Part shown: positions 19,933 through 28,640 of the stretch, in pieces
Numbering within the stretch: the first letter of the stretch is position 1
Layout of the letters: each line of letters begins with the position of its first letter
Source: Pseudomonas sp. ANT_J12
GTDB lineage: Bacteria; Pseudomonadota; Gammaproteobacteria; Pseudomonadales; Pseudomonadaceae
DNA length: 64,000 bases
NCBI RefSeq assembly: GCF_008370045.1
Contig: NZ_VOBN01000001.1
Location: forward strand, 992,001-1,056,000
Direction: 5' to 3'
Notes under the pieces: generated by a model
What the model was told of the DNA's origin: nothing
The model's input: only the letters and a program-made list of their open reading frames with translations
The model's database searches: none
Made by a program: the position numbers and the translations under genes

Positions 19933-20013
19933 GCCTTCGCGGGCAAGCCTCGCTCCTACAGGTTCGGTGGTCTGTAGGAGCGAGCGGTGCGACGATTCGA
20001 CTTGCCCGCGAAG
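19933..20013. repeat. REP doublet, GAGGCTTGCCCGCGAA family
   Basis: Inverted copies (CTTCGCGGGCAAGCCTCGCT then GTAGGAGCGAGCGG to CTTGCCCGCGAAG) occupy the gap between the AEC gene start and the garD stop. Confidence 0.75.
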
Positions 20014-20028
20014 AACGATAACGCGGTC

Positions 20029-21582
20029 TTAAGTGATCGGCGCCGGGTTGAACAAGGTGATGTCGTTATGCAGTTTGTGCTGCTCGGCCCAGGTCTGTTT
20101 CTTGCCGCTGGCCACGTCCAGGTAGTAATGGAACAACTCCCAGCCGAGGTCTTCAATCGAAGCGCGCCCGGTGGCAATCCGCCCGGCATCGATGTCGATC
20201 AGGTCCGGCCAGCGCTGCGCCAGTTCAGTCCGGGTCGAGACCTTGACCACCGGCGCCATCGCCAAACCATACGGCGTGCCACGCCCGGTGGTGAACACAT
20301 GCAGGTTCATCCCCGCCGCCAGTTGCAACGTGCCGCAGACAAAATCACTGGCCGGGGTCGCGCAGAAAATCAGCCCTTTGCGCTTGAAGCGCTCGCCAGG
20401 GCCGAGCACGCCGTTGATCGCGCTGCTGCCGGATTTGACGATCGAGCCCAAGGACTTCTCGACAATGTTCGACAACCCGCCCTTCTTGTTCCCTGGCGTG
20501 GTGTTGGCGCTGCGGTCCGCTTCGCCCTTGGCCAGGTAACGGTCGTACCAGTCCATTTCCCGCACCAGTTCCTCGGCGACTTCCTTGGTTTCGGCGCGGG
20601 AGGTCAGCAGGTAAATCGCATCGCGCACTTCAGTGACTTCGGAAAACATCACCGTCGCACCCGCCCGCAACAGCAAGTCCGAGGCATAACCCAACGCCGG
20701 ATTGGCGGTGATCCCGGAAAACGCATCGCTGCCGCCGCACTGCATGCCGAGGATCAGCTCGGACGCCGGCACGGTTTCCCGGCGGCGTTGATCAAGCTTC
20801 TTCAAACGGATTTCGGCCAGCGCCATGATCTGCTCGATCATCTCGGTGAAACCGTGACTCGAATCCTGCAAGCGATACAGCCAAGGCTCGCTCAAATCCA
20901 CCGAGCTGTCGTTGTCGTGCATCACCTGCCCGGCCTGCAATTTTTCGCAGCCGAGGCTGATCACCAGCGCTTCGCCACCCAGGTTCGGGTTGCGTGCGAG
21001 GTTGCGCACGGTGCGGATCGGGATGTATGCGTCGGTCGCCGTGATCGCAACGCCGCAGCCGTAACTGTGGGTCAGCGCCACCACGTCATCGACGTGCGGG
21101 TACAACGGCAGCAACTCGTCCTTGATGCGCTTGACCGCATGATCGAGCACACCGGTGACGCACTGCACCGTCGTGGTGATCCCGAGAATATTGCGCGTAC
21201 CGACGGTGCCGTCGGCGTTGCGATACCCCTCGAAGGTGAAGCCTTCCAGCGGTGCCTGGGTCGCCGGCACATCGGTGGACAGCGGCAGGCTGTCCAGCGG
21301 TGGCGCGGTGGGCATGCGCAGTTGATCTTCCTTGACCCAACTGCCGCGCGGAATCGGCTGCAAGGCGTAGCCAATGGTCTGGCCGTAGCGAATCACCTGA
21401 CCGCCCTCGGGAATGTCCTCGAGGGTGACCTTGTGGCTCTGGGGCACGAAATCCACCGTGACCAGGCCATCGGGAAACTCGGTGCCGGCCGGCACGCCCT
21501 GGTCGTTGACCACAATCACTACGTTGTCCCGCTCGTGCAGGCGGATGTAGCGCGGCGAGTCGGAATGTTCAATCAACTGCAT
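20029..21582 (-). CDS. garD: Galactarate dehydratase
   Basis: GarD dehydrates galactarate to 5-dehydro-4-deoxyglucarate, the entry step of galactarate catabolism. It has 517 residues with an N-terminal SAF domain (about 1-90) and a UxaA/GarD catalytic body ([39 protein letters not shown]). It is the last gene of a minus-strand operon that also encodes the downstream dehydratase, semialdehyde dehydrogenase and transporter. CTGAGGAGCGGCGTC precedes the ATG, and only 11 bp separate it from the transporter. UxaA (altronate dehydratase) is excluded by context and length. Confidence 0.94.
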   Translation of the reverse strand: MQLIEHSDSPRYIRLHERDNVVIVVNDQGVPAGTEFPDGLVTVDFVPQSHKVTLEDIPEGGQVIRYGQTIGYALQPIPRGSWVKEDQLRMPTAPPLDSLPLSTDVPATQAPLEGFTFEGYRNADGTVGTRNILGITTTVQCVTGVLDHAVKRIKDELLPLYPHVDDVVALTHSYGCGVAITATDAYIPIRTVRNLARNPNLGGEALVISLGCEKLQAGQVMHDNDSSVDLSEPWLYRLQDSSHGFTEMIEQIMALAEIRLKKLDQRRRETVPASELILGMQCGGSDAFSGITANPALGYASDLLLRAGATVMFSEVTEVRDAIYLLTSRAETKEVAEELVREMDWYDRYLAKGEADRSANTTPGNKKGGLSNIVEKSLGSIVKSGSSAINGVLGPGERFKRKGLIFCATPASDFVCGTLQLAAGMNLHVFTTGRGTPYGLAMAPVVKVSTRTELAQRWPDLIDIDAGRIATGRASIEDLGWELFHYYLDVASGKKQTWAEQHKLHNDITLFNPAPIT

Positions 21583-21593
21583 GACGCCGCTCC

Positions 21594-22958
21594 TCAGGAA
21601 TGCGCTTCAGATAATTTGGTCAGCTCAGGACCGGTGCTTGGCGGCTCTTTGAGCACCACGCGTTTGATCGGACCAACGATCACCAGGTAGCTGAACACCG
21701 CGACCAGGGCGTTGCAACCGACGAACACCAGCGCCCATTTGAACGAACCGGTGGCGCTGATGATGTAGCCAATCACGATCGGGGTGGTGATCGACGCGAT
21801 GTTGCCGAACATGTTGAACAGGCCGCCACTCAAACCGGCGATCTGTTTTGGCGAGGTGTCGGACACCACGGCCCAGCCCAGCGCGCCCACGCCTTTACCG
21901 AAGAACGCCAGGGCCATGAAGCCGACGACCATCCATTCGATGTCCACGTAGTTGCACGCGACGATGCTGCTGGAGACCAGCAAACCGGCAATGATCGGCG
22001 CCTTGCGGGCGAAGGTCAGGGAATGGCCCTTGCGCAGCAGGTAATCGGAAATCACCCCGCCGAGTACACCACCAATAAAGCCACAGATCGCCGGCAACGA
22101 AGCAATGAAACCGGCCTTGAGAATGGTCATGCCGCGCTCTTGCACCAGGTACACCGGGAACCAGGTCAGGAAGAAGTAGGTGATGCCATTGATGCAGTAC
22201 TGGCCCAGGTACACGCCGAGCATCATGCGGTTGGTCAGCAACTGGCGGATGTAGTCCCACTTCGGACCGTCGACCTTTTTACCTTTGCCCTTGTCCTGGT
22301 CCATGTCGACCATGCCGCCGTTGTCGGCGATGTGCTTGAACTCGGCTTCGTTGATCATCGGGTGCTGGCGCGGGCTGTGGATAACTTTCAGCCAGATCAG
22401 CGAGAACACGATGCCGATGCCGCCCATCACCACGAACACGTGCTGCCAGCCGAAGGTGTAGACGATCCAGCCCATCAGCGGCGCAAACAACACGGTGGCG
22501 AAGTACTGCGCCGAGTTGAAGATCGCCGAAGCGGTGCCGCGTTCAGCGGTCGGGAACCAGGCCGCGACGATGCGTGCGTTGCCGGGGAAGGATGGCGCTT
22601 CGGCCAGGCCCACCAGGAAGCGCAGCATGAACAGCGCAACAATGGCCGTGGACATGCCGAACTCACCGACATAGCCCTGCAACACGGTGAACAGCGACCA
22701 GGTGAAGATGCTCAGCGCGTAGATTTTTTTCGAGCCAAAACGATCGAGCAACCAGCCACCGGGGATTTGCCCGGCCACGTAGGCCCAACCGAATGCAGAG
22801 AAGATATAGCCGAGGGTGACCGCGTCGATGCCGAGGTCTTTTTGCAGGCTGGAGCCGGCGATGGCGATAGTGGCCCGGTCGGCGTAGTTGATCGTGGTCA
22901 CAAGGAAAAGCATGAGCAAAATCAAATAGCGGACGTGGGTCGGCTTGGTCGCTTGCAT
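21594..22958 (-). CDS. gudP: MFS glucarate/galactarate transporter, GudP type
   Basis: This is a 12-helix major facilitator of the anion:cation symporter branch that takes up hexarates. The ATG at 22958 ([17 protein letters not shown]) is chosen because GGGAG lies nine bases upstream; it gives 454 residues. The helix-1 motif [13 protein letters not shown] and the loop 2-3 motif [12 protein letters not shown] are typical of GudP/GarP. The C-terminus ends in a charged tail. It sits between the semialdehyde dehydrogenase and garD, which supports a galactarate/glucarate substrate. Confidence 0.92.
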   Translation of the reverse strand: MQATKPTHVRYLILLMLFLVTTINYADRATIAIAGSSLQKDLGIDAVTLGYIFSAFGWAYVAGQIPGGWLLDRFGSKKIYALSIFTWSLFTVLQGYVGEFGMSTAIVALFMLRFLVGLAEAPSFPGNARIVAAWFPTAERGTASAIFNSAQYFATVLFAPLMGWIVYTFGWQHVFVVMGGIGIVFSLIWLKVIHSPRQHPMINEAEFKHIADNGGMVDMDQDKGKGKKVDGPKWDYIRQLLTNRMMLGVYLGQYCINGITYFFLTWFPVYLVQERGMTILKAGFIASLPAICGFIGGVLGGVISDYLLRKGHSLTFARKAPIIAGLLVSSSIVACNYVDIEWMVVGFMALAFFGKGVGALGWAVVSDTSPKQIAGLSGGLFNMFGNIASITTPIVIGYIISATGSFKWALVFVGCNALVAVFSYLVIVGPIKRVVLKEPPSTGPELTKLSEAHS

Positions 22959-23057
22959 GTAGATGTACTCCCACTGATTATTTTTATGCGGGTAAAACAT
23001 TCTTTGGTCTTGTGCCACGCGAGGCCTCAGGCAAAGGCCTCGCGCGGGTGCAGCGGG

Positions 23058-24503
23058 TTACGATCCGATGTAGGAAGTTTTTACGACCGTGTAGAACTCT
23101 TGCGCGTAGCGACCTTGCTCGCGGGAACCATAGGATGAACCTTTACGCCCGCCGAACGGCACGTGGTAATCCACGCCAGCGGTCGGCAGGTTGACCATCA
23201 CCATCCCGGCCTGGGAGTGGCGTTTGAAGTGGTTGGCGTACTTCAGCGACGTGGTGGCGATGCCCGCCGACAGACCGAATTCGGTGTCGTTGGCCATGGC
23301 CAGAGCCGCTTCGTAATCCGCGACGCGAACCACGTTGGCCACCGGGCCGAAGATCTCTTCGCGGCTGATGCGCATCGCGGCTTCGCTGTCGGCAAACAGC
23401 GTCGGGGCGAGGTAGTAGCCTTCGGTATCGCAGGTCACCAGACCACCGCCGCTGACCAGACGCGCACCTTCGGACTGGCCGATGTCGATGTACTTCAAGT
23501 CTTGTTCAAGCTGCGCCTGGGACACCACTGGACCAATGTCGGTACCGGTTTTCAGCGCGTGGCCGACCTTGATCGACTTCATGCGCTCGGCCACGGCGTC
23601 AACGAACTTGTCGTGAATCCCGGCGGTGACGATGAAGCGGCTGGAAGCGGTGCAACGCTGGCCGGTGGAGTAGAACGCGCTCTGTACCGACAGCTCGACC
23701 GCTTGCTTGAGGTCGGCGTCGTCGAGAATGATCTGCGGGTTCTTGCCGCCCATTTCCAGCTGCACTTTCGCTTGGCGCGACACGCAGCTGACGGCGATCT
23801 GGCGACCGACACCGACGGAGCCGGTGAAGCTGATGCCATCAACTTTCGGGCTCTGCACCAGCGCATCGCCAACCACACGACCACTGCCCATCACCAGGTT
23901 GAACACGCCAGCCGGGAAGCCTGCGCGGGAGATGATTTCGGCCAGGGCCCAGGCGCAACCCGGCACCAGATCCGCAGGCTTGAGCACCACGCAGTTGCCG
24001 TAGGCCAGGGCTGGGGCGATTTTCCACGCCGGGATCGCAATCGGGAAGTTCCACGGGGTGATCAGCCCGACCACGCCCAACGCTTCGCGGGTGACTTCAA
24101 CGTTGACGCCCGGACGTACCGACGGCAGGTAGTCGCCGGACAGGCGCAGGGTTTCACCGGCGAAGAACTTGAAGATGTTACCGGCGCGGGTCACTTCGCC
24201 GATGGCTTCAGGCAGGGTCTTGCCCTCTTCCCGGGCCAGCAAGGTGCCGAGTTCTTCGCGGCGGGCGAGGATCTCAGTACCGACTTTATCCAGCGAATCG
24301 TGGCGCGCCTGAATGCCCGAGGTCGACCAGGCCGGGAACGCAGCGCGAGCGGCGTCGATGGCCGCGTGAACCTGGACCAGGTCAGCCTTGGCGTATTCAC
24401 CGATGGTGTCAGTCAGTTCGGACGGGTTGATGTTGGCGCAGTATTCGCTGCCGGCCACCCACTCACCGTTGATGTAGTTATCAAAACGCTTTGAATCAGC
24501 CAT
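23058..24503 (-). CDS. Alpha-ketoglutarate semialdehyde dehydrogenase
   Basis: This NAD(P)-dependent aldehyde dehydrogenase (481 residues) is placed to oxidise 2,5-dioxopentanoate to 2-oxoglutarate, the last step of the hexarate route. The catalytic Cys284 lies in GQRCTASS, the general base Glu250 in LEMGGKNP and the cofactor loop in FTGSVGVG. GAGGAGATTTTCAG precedes the ATG. It follows kdgD, whose product forms its substrate. Specificity is inferred from the operon. Confidence 0.93.
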   Translation of the reverse strand: MADSKRFDNYINGEWVAGSEYCANINPSELTDTIGEYAKADLVQVHAAIDAARAAFPAWSTSGIQARHDSLDKVGTEILARREELGTLLAREEGKTLPEAIGEVTRAGNIFKFFAGETLRLSGDYLPSVRPGVNVEVTREALGVVGLITPWNFPIAIPAWKIAPALAYGNCVVLKPADLVPGCAWALAEIISRAGFPAGVFNLVMGSGRVVGDALVQSPKVDGISFTGSVGVGRQIAVSCVSRQAKVQLEMGGKNPQIILDDADLKQAVELSVQSAFYSTGQRCTASSRFIVTAGIHDKFVDAVAERMKSIKVGHALKTGTDIGPVVSQAQLEQDLKYIDIGQSEGARLVSGGGLVTCDTEGYYLAPTLFADSEAAMRISREEIFGPVANVVRVADYEAALAMANDTEFGLSAGIATTSLKYANHFKRHSQAGMVMVNLPTAGVDYHVPFGGRKGSSYGSREQGRYAQEFYTVVKTSYIGS

Positions 24504-24523
24504 CTGAAAATCTCCTCAAGCAA

Positions 24524-24549
24524 AAGGCCGCTGATTACTCAGCGGCCTT
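24524..24549. terminator. Intercistronic hairpin between kdgD and the semialdehyde dehydrogenase
   Basis: Perfect 11-bp arms at 24524-24534 and 24539-24549 enclose a 4-nt loop. In the operon direction the 3' arm ends in CCTTTTGCTTG, a weak U-tract. It would partly terminate after kdgD or protect the 3' end of its message. Confidence 0.6.
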
Positions 24550-24564
24550 GTTTAATCGGGTGTG

Positions 24565-25476
24565 TTACTGAGCACCTTGCTTGTCGATCAGCGCCGCGAG
24601 CATTTCGTACTCTTCGGCCGTCAGATCGGTCAGCGGTGCACGCACAGGACCTGCGTCATAGCCGACAATTTTTGCCCCGGCCTTGACGATGCTCACCGCG
24701 TAACCGGCTTTGCGGTTACGGATGTCCAGGTACGGCAGGAAGAAGTCGTCGATGATCTTGCCCACGGTGGCGTGATCTTCGCGGGCAATGGCGTGGTAGA
24801 AATCCATCGCGGTTTTCGGGATGAAGTTGAACACCGCCGAGGAGTAAACCGGTACGCCCAGCGCCTTATAGGCAGCGGCGTAGACTTCGGCGGTCGGCAA
24901 GCCACCCAGGTAGCTGAAGCGATCACCGAGGCGGCGACGGATCGACACCATCAACTCGATATCGCCCAGGCCATCCTTGTAGCCGATCAGGTTCGGGCAG
25001 CGCTCGGCCAGGCGTTCCAGCAGCGGCGCGGTCAGGCGGCAGACATTGCGGTTGTAGACCACGACGCCGATTTTCACCGATTTGCACACGGCTTCAACGT
25101 GGGCGGCAACGCCGTCCTGGCTCGCTTCGGTCAGGTAGTGCGGCAGCAGCAACAGGCCTTTGGCGCCCAGACGCTCGGCTTCCTGTGCGTATTCGATGGC
25201 CTGGCGAGTCGAACCGCCCACGCCGGCCAGGATCGGCACGCTGGTTTCGCAGGTGTCGACGGCAGTCTTGATGATTTCCGAATATTCGCTGGCCGCCAGA
25301 GAGAAGAACTCACCGGTGCCGCCTGCGGCGAACAGTGCCGAGGCGCCGTATGGGGCCAGCCATTCGAGACGTTTGATATAGCCCGCGCGATGGAAATCGC
25401 CCTGAGCATTGAAGTCGGTGACCGGGAAGGACAGCAGACCGGAAGAGAGGATGGACTTCAGTTCTTGTGGATTCAT
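24565..25476 (-). CDS. kdgD: 5-dehydro-4-deoxyglucarate dehydratase
   Basis: KdgD is a DHDPS-fold class I aldolase-type enzyme that dehydrates and decarboxylates 5-dehydro-4-deoxyglucarate to 2,5-dioxopentanoate. The start at 25476 ([21 protein letters not shown]) has AGGGTG eight bases upstream and gives 303 residues; 30 further in-frame codons cover the operator region and are not used. The Schiff-base Lys167 lies in IGYKDGLGD, the catalytic Tyr141 in VVYNRN and the carboxylate loop is GGTGEFFSL. It is the first gene of the hexarate operon. Confidence 0.95.
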   Translation of the reverse strand: MNPQELKSILSSGLLSFPVTDFNAQGDFHRAGYIKRLEWLAPYGASALFAAGGTGEFFSLAASEYSEIIKTAVDTCETSVPILAGVGGSTRQAIEYAQEAERLGAKGLLLLPHYLTEASQDGVAAHVEAVCKSVKIGVVVYNRNVCRLTAPLLERLAERCPNLIGYKDGLGDIELMVSIRRRLGDRFSYLGGLPTAEVYAAAYKALGVPVYSSAVFNFIPKTAMDFYHAIAREDHATVGKIIDDFFLPYLDIRNRKAGYAVSIVKAGAKIVGYDAGPVRAPLTDLTAEEYEMLAALIDKQGAQ

Positions 25477-25533
25477 TATTCGAACACCCTGGGTAGCGAC
25501 GTGATGTGTGAGAAAACCGTTCAGCCTCGGCCG

Positions 25534-25557
25534 AAGTTGTAAGTCATCGTACAACTT
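25534..25557. promoter_or_regulatory. Palindromic operator upstream of kdgD, probably GntR/FadR type
   Basis: Arms AAGTTGTA (25534-25541) and TACAACTT (25550-25557) form a perfect 8-bp inverted repeat with an 8-nt centre, 58 bp before kdgD. TTGTA/TACAA half-sites are usual for FadR-subfamily GntR regulators. The left half recurs in front of the nearby gntR gene, which suggests one regulator controls both. Confidence 0.6.
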
Positions 25558-25621
25558 AAAATACAACCGTCAACTGCATTTCATCGCCGACCGCAAAATT
25601 GGAGTCGGACAAAGTGATTTC

Positions 25622-25649
25622 TTGACGTAGGAAGATTCTCGACTAAGAT
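25622..25649 (+). promoter_or_regulatory. Candidate sigma70 promoter of the LexA-box gene
   Basis: TTGACG (25622-25627) and TAAGAT (25644-25649) are separated by 16 bp. The LexA box begins nine bases after the -10 element, a position where a bound repressor would block the start site. Confidence 0.4.
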
Positions 25650-25657
25650 CGTTTTAA

Positions 25658-25673
25658 CTGTATATACATACAG
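25658..25673. promoter_or_regulatory. LexA (SOS) box
   Basis: CTGTATATACATACAG matches the gammaproteobacterial LexA consensus CTG-N10-CAG with the alternating TA core. The flanks extend the symmetry (TTTAA before, TTAAA after). It lies 41 bp before the ATG of the phospholipase-like gene at 25714. The divergent kdgD start is 182 bp away, so that operon is less likely to be the target. Confidence 0.85.
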
Positions 25674-25713
25674 TTAAATCTGAAACCACCTACGACATAT
25701 CAAGGAGCTAGAA

Positions 25714-27012
25714 ATGTCAGGTCTACACTTGCAACCGAAGGAACAGCCCAAGCAGGTCATCGCCCGTTTCGATGATCTTTTTACCGGGCACGGCATCGCC
25801 ATTGCCGGGGATAACGATCACCTGGTGCTGCACATCGCCGAACAACACAGCCATCCACCGACGCCTGCCCCCGCCAAAGCCTTGAAAGGCAAGCCGGTGC
25901 TGAAGTTCGAGGGCGGCGAACACACCGCCATTGGCGACAACACCCTGCTGCGTTTCGTCGAAAACGCCGAGCCGGTCCTCGCCCAAAACGTGCAATTGCA
26001 CCTGACCAACGGGCTCGCGCCAACCTACGGCCAGATACTGGCATTGGGCGGTGATTTCTACGGCATTGCTGATCGCCCCGTGAGCGACGGCGCCACGCCG
26101 GTGGATCGCCTGAACCGCTTTATTACCGCGTTCGACACCCTGGCGGTGGTGTCCGCGTCCAAAGTCGAGGCGGTGAAAATCCTCGCGGTGATGCAGAAAG
26201 AAATCGACGCCGTTAAACAGGCGATCAAGGACGGCAAACAACCCCACGAAGCCTATGACGCCCTGGGTGATACGTTGTCGGAAGAGTGGAACAAGATCAC
26301 CGGCGGCGGCAGTTTCGTCTCGGCGCTATTTCCGCTGGGGCGTTATCTGAAACTGGCGGCGAACAACGCCGACCACTTTGGCGAGTGGGCGCAGCAGGCT
26401 TATATCGCCGGCCACACCGCCGCGCTTCAACACGCGGCGGCTGCTCACACCAGCCGTGATGAAAAACAGCTGGAAATCGCCTACGCGATGAATGCCTTTG
26501 CCGATCACTACCTCACCGACCTGTTTTCCGCTGGCCACTTGCGTGTGCCGCGCAAAGCCATGGCGGCGGCGGTGACACCGAGCGACCTGGGCTCGCTGAT
26601 CACCCGTTTCATGCACGACGAAGACAGCAAGTTCGGCCTCAATGTGCGCAACGGCAACGGCGAGCAATGGCGCGCCTATGGCGACAAGCGCTACTTCGAT
26701 GCCATCGACAGCGCCAATCGCCTGCACGTTAATCAAGCGGTCCAGGTGTCAGCGGATGAAGTGTTCGCGGCTTACCTCAACGGGACCGTTCCGGCCTTCA
26801 CCAGCTTCGCGGCGTTGAAACAGCTGCCGGACCTGCAGGCGGTGCTGAACCTGGCGAGCAATTTCGCGCCGCTGTTTCGGCTTGAGGGCGGCAAGGTGCT
26901 GCGGCGCAAGGATGTGAACAACCTCAACGACATCGCCACCGTCGATGACTGGTGGGGCTGGAGCACGTACCTGCTGCTCAAGGACTACCACCCAACCGGC
27001 AACGTGGCCTGA
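25714..27012 (+). CDS. Phospholipase C/P1-nuclease-fold protein under a LexA box
   Basis: The 432-residue protein resembles zinc-dependent phospholipase C. The core FADHYLTDLFSAGHLRVPR places His265, Asp269 and His275 with the +4/+6 spacing of the B. cereus PC-PLC zinc ligands. Other candidate ligands are Asp114 (ALGGDFYG), His221 (NNADHFGEW) and His301 followed by an acidic cluster (MHDEDS). This suggests a membrane-lipid or phosphodiester hydrolase. There is no signal peptide; the N-terminal 100 residues are unrecognised and have a His/Pro-rich linker. AAGGAGCTAGAA precedes the ATG. A perfect LexA box upstream predicts DNA-damage induction. The catalytic role is inferred, not shown. Confidence 0.72.
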   Translation: MSGLHLQPKEQPKQVIARFDDLFTGHGIAIAGDNDHLVLHIAEQHSHPPTPAPAKALKGKPVLKFEGGEHTAIGDNTLLRFVENAEPVLAQNVQLHLTNGLAPTYGQILALGGDFYGIADRPVSDGATPVDRLNRFITAFDTLAVVSASKVEAVKILAVMQKEIDAVKQAIKDGKQPHEAYDALGDTLSEEWNKITGGGSFVSALFPLGRYLKLAANNADHFGEWAQQAYIAGHTAALQHAAAAHTSRDEKQLEIAYAMNAFADHYLTDLFSAGHLRVPRKAMAAAVTPSDLGSLITRFMHDEDSKFGLNVRNGNGEQWRAYGDKRYFDAIDSANRLHVNQAVQVSADEVFAAYLNGTVPAFTSFAALKQLPDLQAVLNLASNFAPLFRLEGGKVLRRKDVNNLNDIATVDDWWGWSTYLLLKDYHPTGNVA

Positions 27013-27027
27013 TAAGGAGATCTGAAC

Positions 27028-27216
27028 ATGACGATTAAAGTGAAACTGGAATTGGCTTCGGGCCAGTCATTGAAAGGTGCGCCGCTGGAATTGTTGTCCA
27101 AGGGGCTGCCGATTGCGCGGGGCGTTGTGGATGCTCAGGGGGTGGTGGCGTTTGATGCCAAGCCTGGGGCTGGGGACTTAGCGGTGCGAGTGGATCGGGG
27201 AATCTTGAAGGCCTGA
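27028..27216 (+). CDS. Small protein (62 aa) downstream of the phospholipase-like gene
   Basis: This 62-residue protein begins MTIKVKLELASGQSLKGAPL. Alternating hydrophobic and polar residues with GQ/GVV turns suggest a single small beta-sandwich, like a fragment of a carboxypeptidase-regulatory or Ig-like domain. It is 15 bp downstream of the phospholipase-like gene, with AAGGAGATCTGAAC before its ATG, so both are expected on one SOS-controlled transcript. It lacks a signal peptide. It could be an accessory, chaperone or immunity partner; I do not recognise the family. Confidence 0.7.
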   Translation: MTIKVKLELASGQSLKGAPLELLSKGLPIARGVVDAQGVVAFDAKPGAGDLAVRVDRGILKA

Positions 27217-27228
27217 CCCCGATCGCTC

Positions 27229-27651
27229 GATCGTTCCCACGCTCCTGCGTGGGAATGCCTCCACGGACGCTCCGCGTTCGGCTGTTGATGGGACGCGGAG
27301 CGTCCCGGGCTGCATTCCCACGCGGAGCGTGGGAACGATCTTCAAACCGCTCAACATCCTGGCTCCGTAACCCCCGCAGACCTGATCGTTCCCACGCTCC
27401 CGCGTGGGAACGCCTCCACGGACGCTCCGCGTTCGGCTGTTGATGGGACGCGGAGCGTCCCGGGCTGCATTCCCACGCGGAGCGTGGGAACGATCTTCAA
27501 ACCGCTCAACATCCCGGCTCCGTAACCCCCGCAGACCTGATCGTTCCCACGCTCCCGCGTGGGAATGCCTCAACGGACGCTCCGCGTTCGGCTGTTGATG
27601 GGACGCGGAGCATCCCGGGCTGCATTCCCACGCAGAGCGTCGGCACGATCT
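27229..27651. repeat. Tandem array of three palindromic repeats, period 155 bp
   Basis: Three GATCGTTCCCACGC-family palindromes begin at 27229, 27384 and 27539, an exact 155-bp spacing. The 43-bp linkers (CTTCAAACCGCTCAACATCC...) are nearly identical, so the array arose by tandem duplication of palindrome plus linker. The third copy has diverged at its 3' end and has no linker. The array fills the whole gap between the 62-residue gene and the gntR stop. Confidence 0.9.
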
Positions 27652-27652
27652 T

Positions 27653-28402
27653 TTAACCGCGTTGCGCTTCTGCCTCTTCATGGGCATGGCGCAGCCGCTC
27701 ACGGCTGTTGGTCAAATGCAGTCGCATCGCTGCTCGCGCCGCATCGGAATCCTGCCGCGCGATAGCGTCGTAAATCTCTTCGTGCTCACGGCTCAGACGA
27801 TTCATGTAGTGCTGCTGGTCGTCATGGGCCAGGCGCGCGGAGTTAAGCCGCGTGCGCGGAATAATGCTGGTGCCCAGGTGGGTCATGATGTCGGTGAAGT
27901 AGCGGTTGCCGGTGGCCAGGGCGATTTGCAGGTGGAACTGGAAGTCCGAAGCTACCGCGTCACTGGCGTGGGAGGCGCTTTCATTCAACGCATCCAATGC
28001 CGCACGCATCAGGCCAAGTTGTTCGGCGCTGCGACGTTGCGCAGCGAGGCCAGCGGACTCCACTTCCAGACTGATGCGCAGCTCCAGGATCGCCAGCACG
28101 TCACGCAGGGTGACCACGGTGGCCGGGTCGATGCGGAAACCGCTCGGGCTCGGCGTGTCGAGGACGAAGGTGCCGATACCATGGCGGGTTTCCACCTGCC
28201 CGGCGGCCTGCAAACGGGAAATCGCCTCACGCACCACGGTGCGGCTGACGCCATGGGCGTCCATGATCGCCGACTCGGTGGGCAACTTGTCGCCCCGCTT
28301 GAGTTGACCGTCGCGGATCTGCTCGGACAGCACCGTCACCAGTTCCTGAGCGAGGCTGCGGCGCTTGCGAGGGAGACGAGGTGCGTCGATCGGGTTTTCC
28401 AT
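27653..28402 (-). CDS. GntR/FadR-family regulator, probably of the hexarate operon
   Basis: This is a 249-residue regulator with an N-terminal winged helix (GDKLPTESAIMDAHGVSRTVVREAISRLQ, about residues 35-75) and a C-terminal FCD ligand domain with its metal-binding histidines (FQFHLQIALATGN, SREHEEI, MRLHLTN). FCD members sense small carboxylates such as sugar acids. The ATG at 28402 is followed by ENPIDAPRLPRKR. Ribosome-site evidence is weak. It lies on the same strand as the garD operon but is separated from it by the LexA-box genes. The TTGTA-type operator near kdgD and a half-site upstream of this gene support a link and autoregulation. Confidence 0.88.
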   Translation of the reverse strand: MENPIDAPRLPRKRRSLAQELVTVLSEQIRDGQLKRGDKLPTESAIMDAHGVSRTVVREAISRLQAAGQVETRHGIGTFVLDTPSPSGFRIDPATVVTLRDVLAILELRISLEVESAGLAAQRRSAEQLGLMRAALDALNESASHASDAVASDFQFHLQIALATGNRYFTDIMTHLGTSIIPRTRLNSARLAHDDQQHYMNRLSREHEEIYDAIARQDSDAARAAMRLHLTNSRERLRHAHEEAEAQRG

Positions 28403-28454
28403 GGTGAACGTCTGTCTCGAGAATTCGGCTGAAAGCGCATCATAGCGCAAGCGG

Positions 28455-28464
28455 GTTGTACGAT
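28455..28464. promoter_or_regulatory. Operator half-site upstream of gntR
   Basis: GTTGTACGAT is identical to ten bases of the kdgD operator read on the minus strand. It lies 53 bp before the gntR start. The second half is degenerate (CACCGTTGAA). Confidence 0.4.
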
Positions 28465-28485
28465 CACCGTTGAAGAACACGGCCC

Positions 28486-28616
28486 CTGTAGGAGCGAGGC
28501 TTGTGTGGCGAGGGGGCTTGCCCCCGTTGGGTCGCGAAGCGGCCCCCTCCTCTTCAGCAAAAGAAGGGGACTGCTGCGCAGTCCAACGGAGGCAAGCCCC
28601 CTCGCCACAAAGGCCC
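28486..28616. repeat. Long inverted repeat, GGCGAGGGGGCTTGCCCCC family
   Basis: A nested palindrome runs from GTGGCGAGGGGGCTTGCCCC to its complement ending in CCCCCTCGCCACA, with an inner GGCCCCCTCCTCTTC segment. It is a BIME-like element between gntR and the ABC gene. A relative lies at 58.11 kb. Confidence 0.75.
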
Positions 28617-28640
28617 GTCCCATCAAGGGATGTGTGGGGA

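Noticed and set aside
27249..27765. Short plus-strand frames in the tandem repeat array (MGMPPRTLRV and copies)
   Set aside because: They are translations of the palindromic repeats and recur wherever the repeat occurs.
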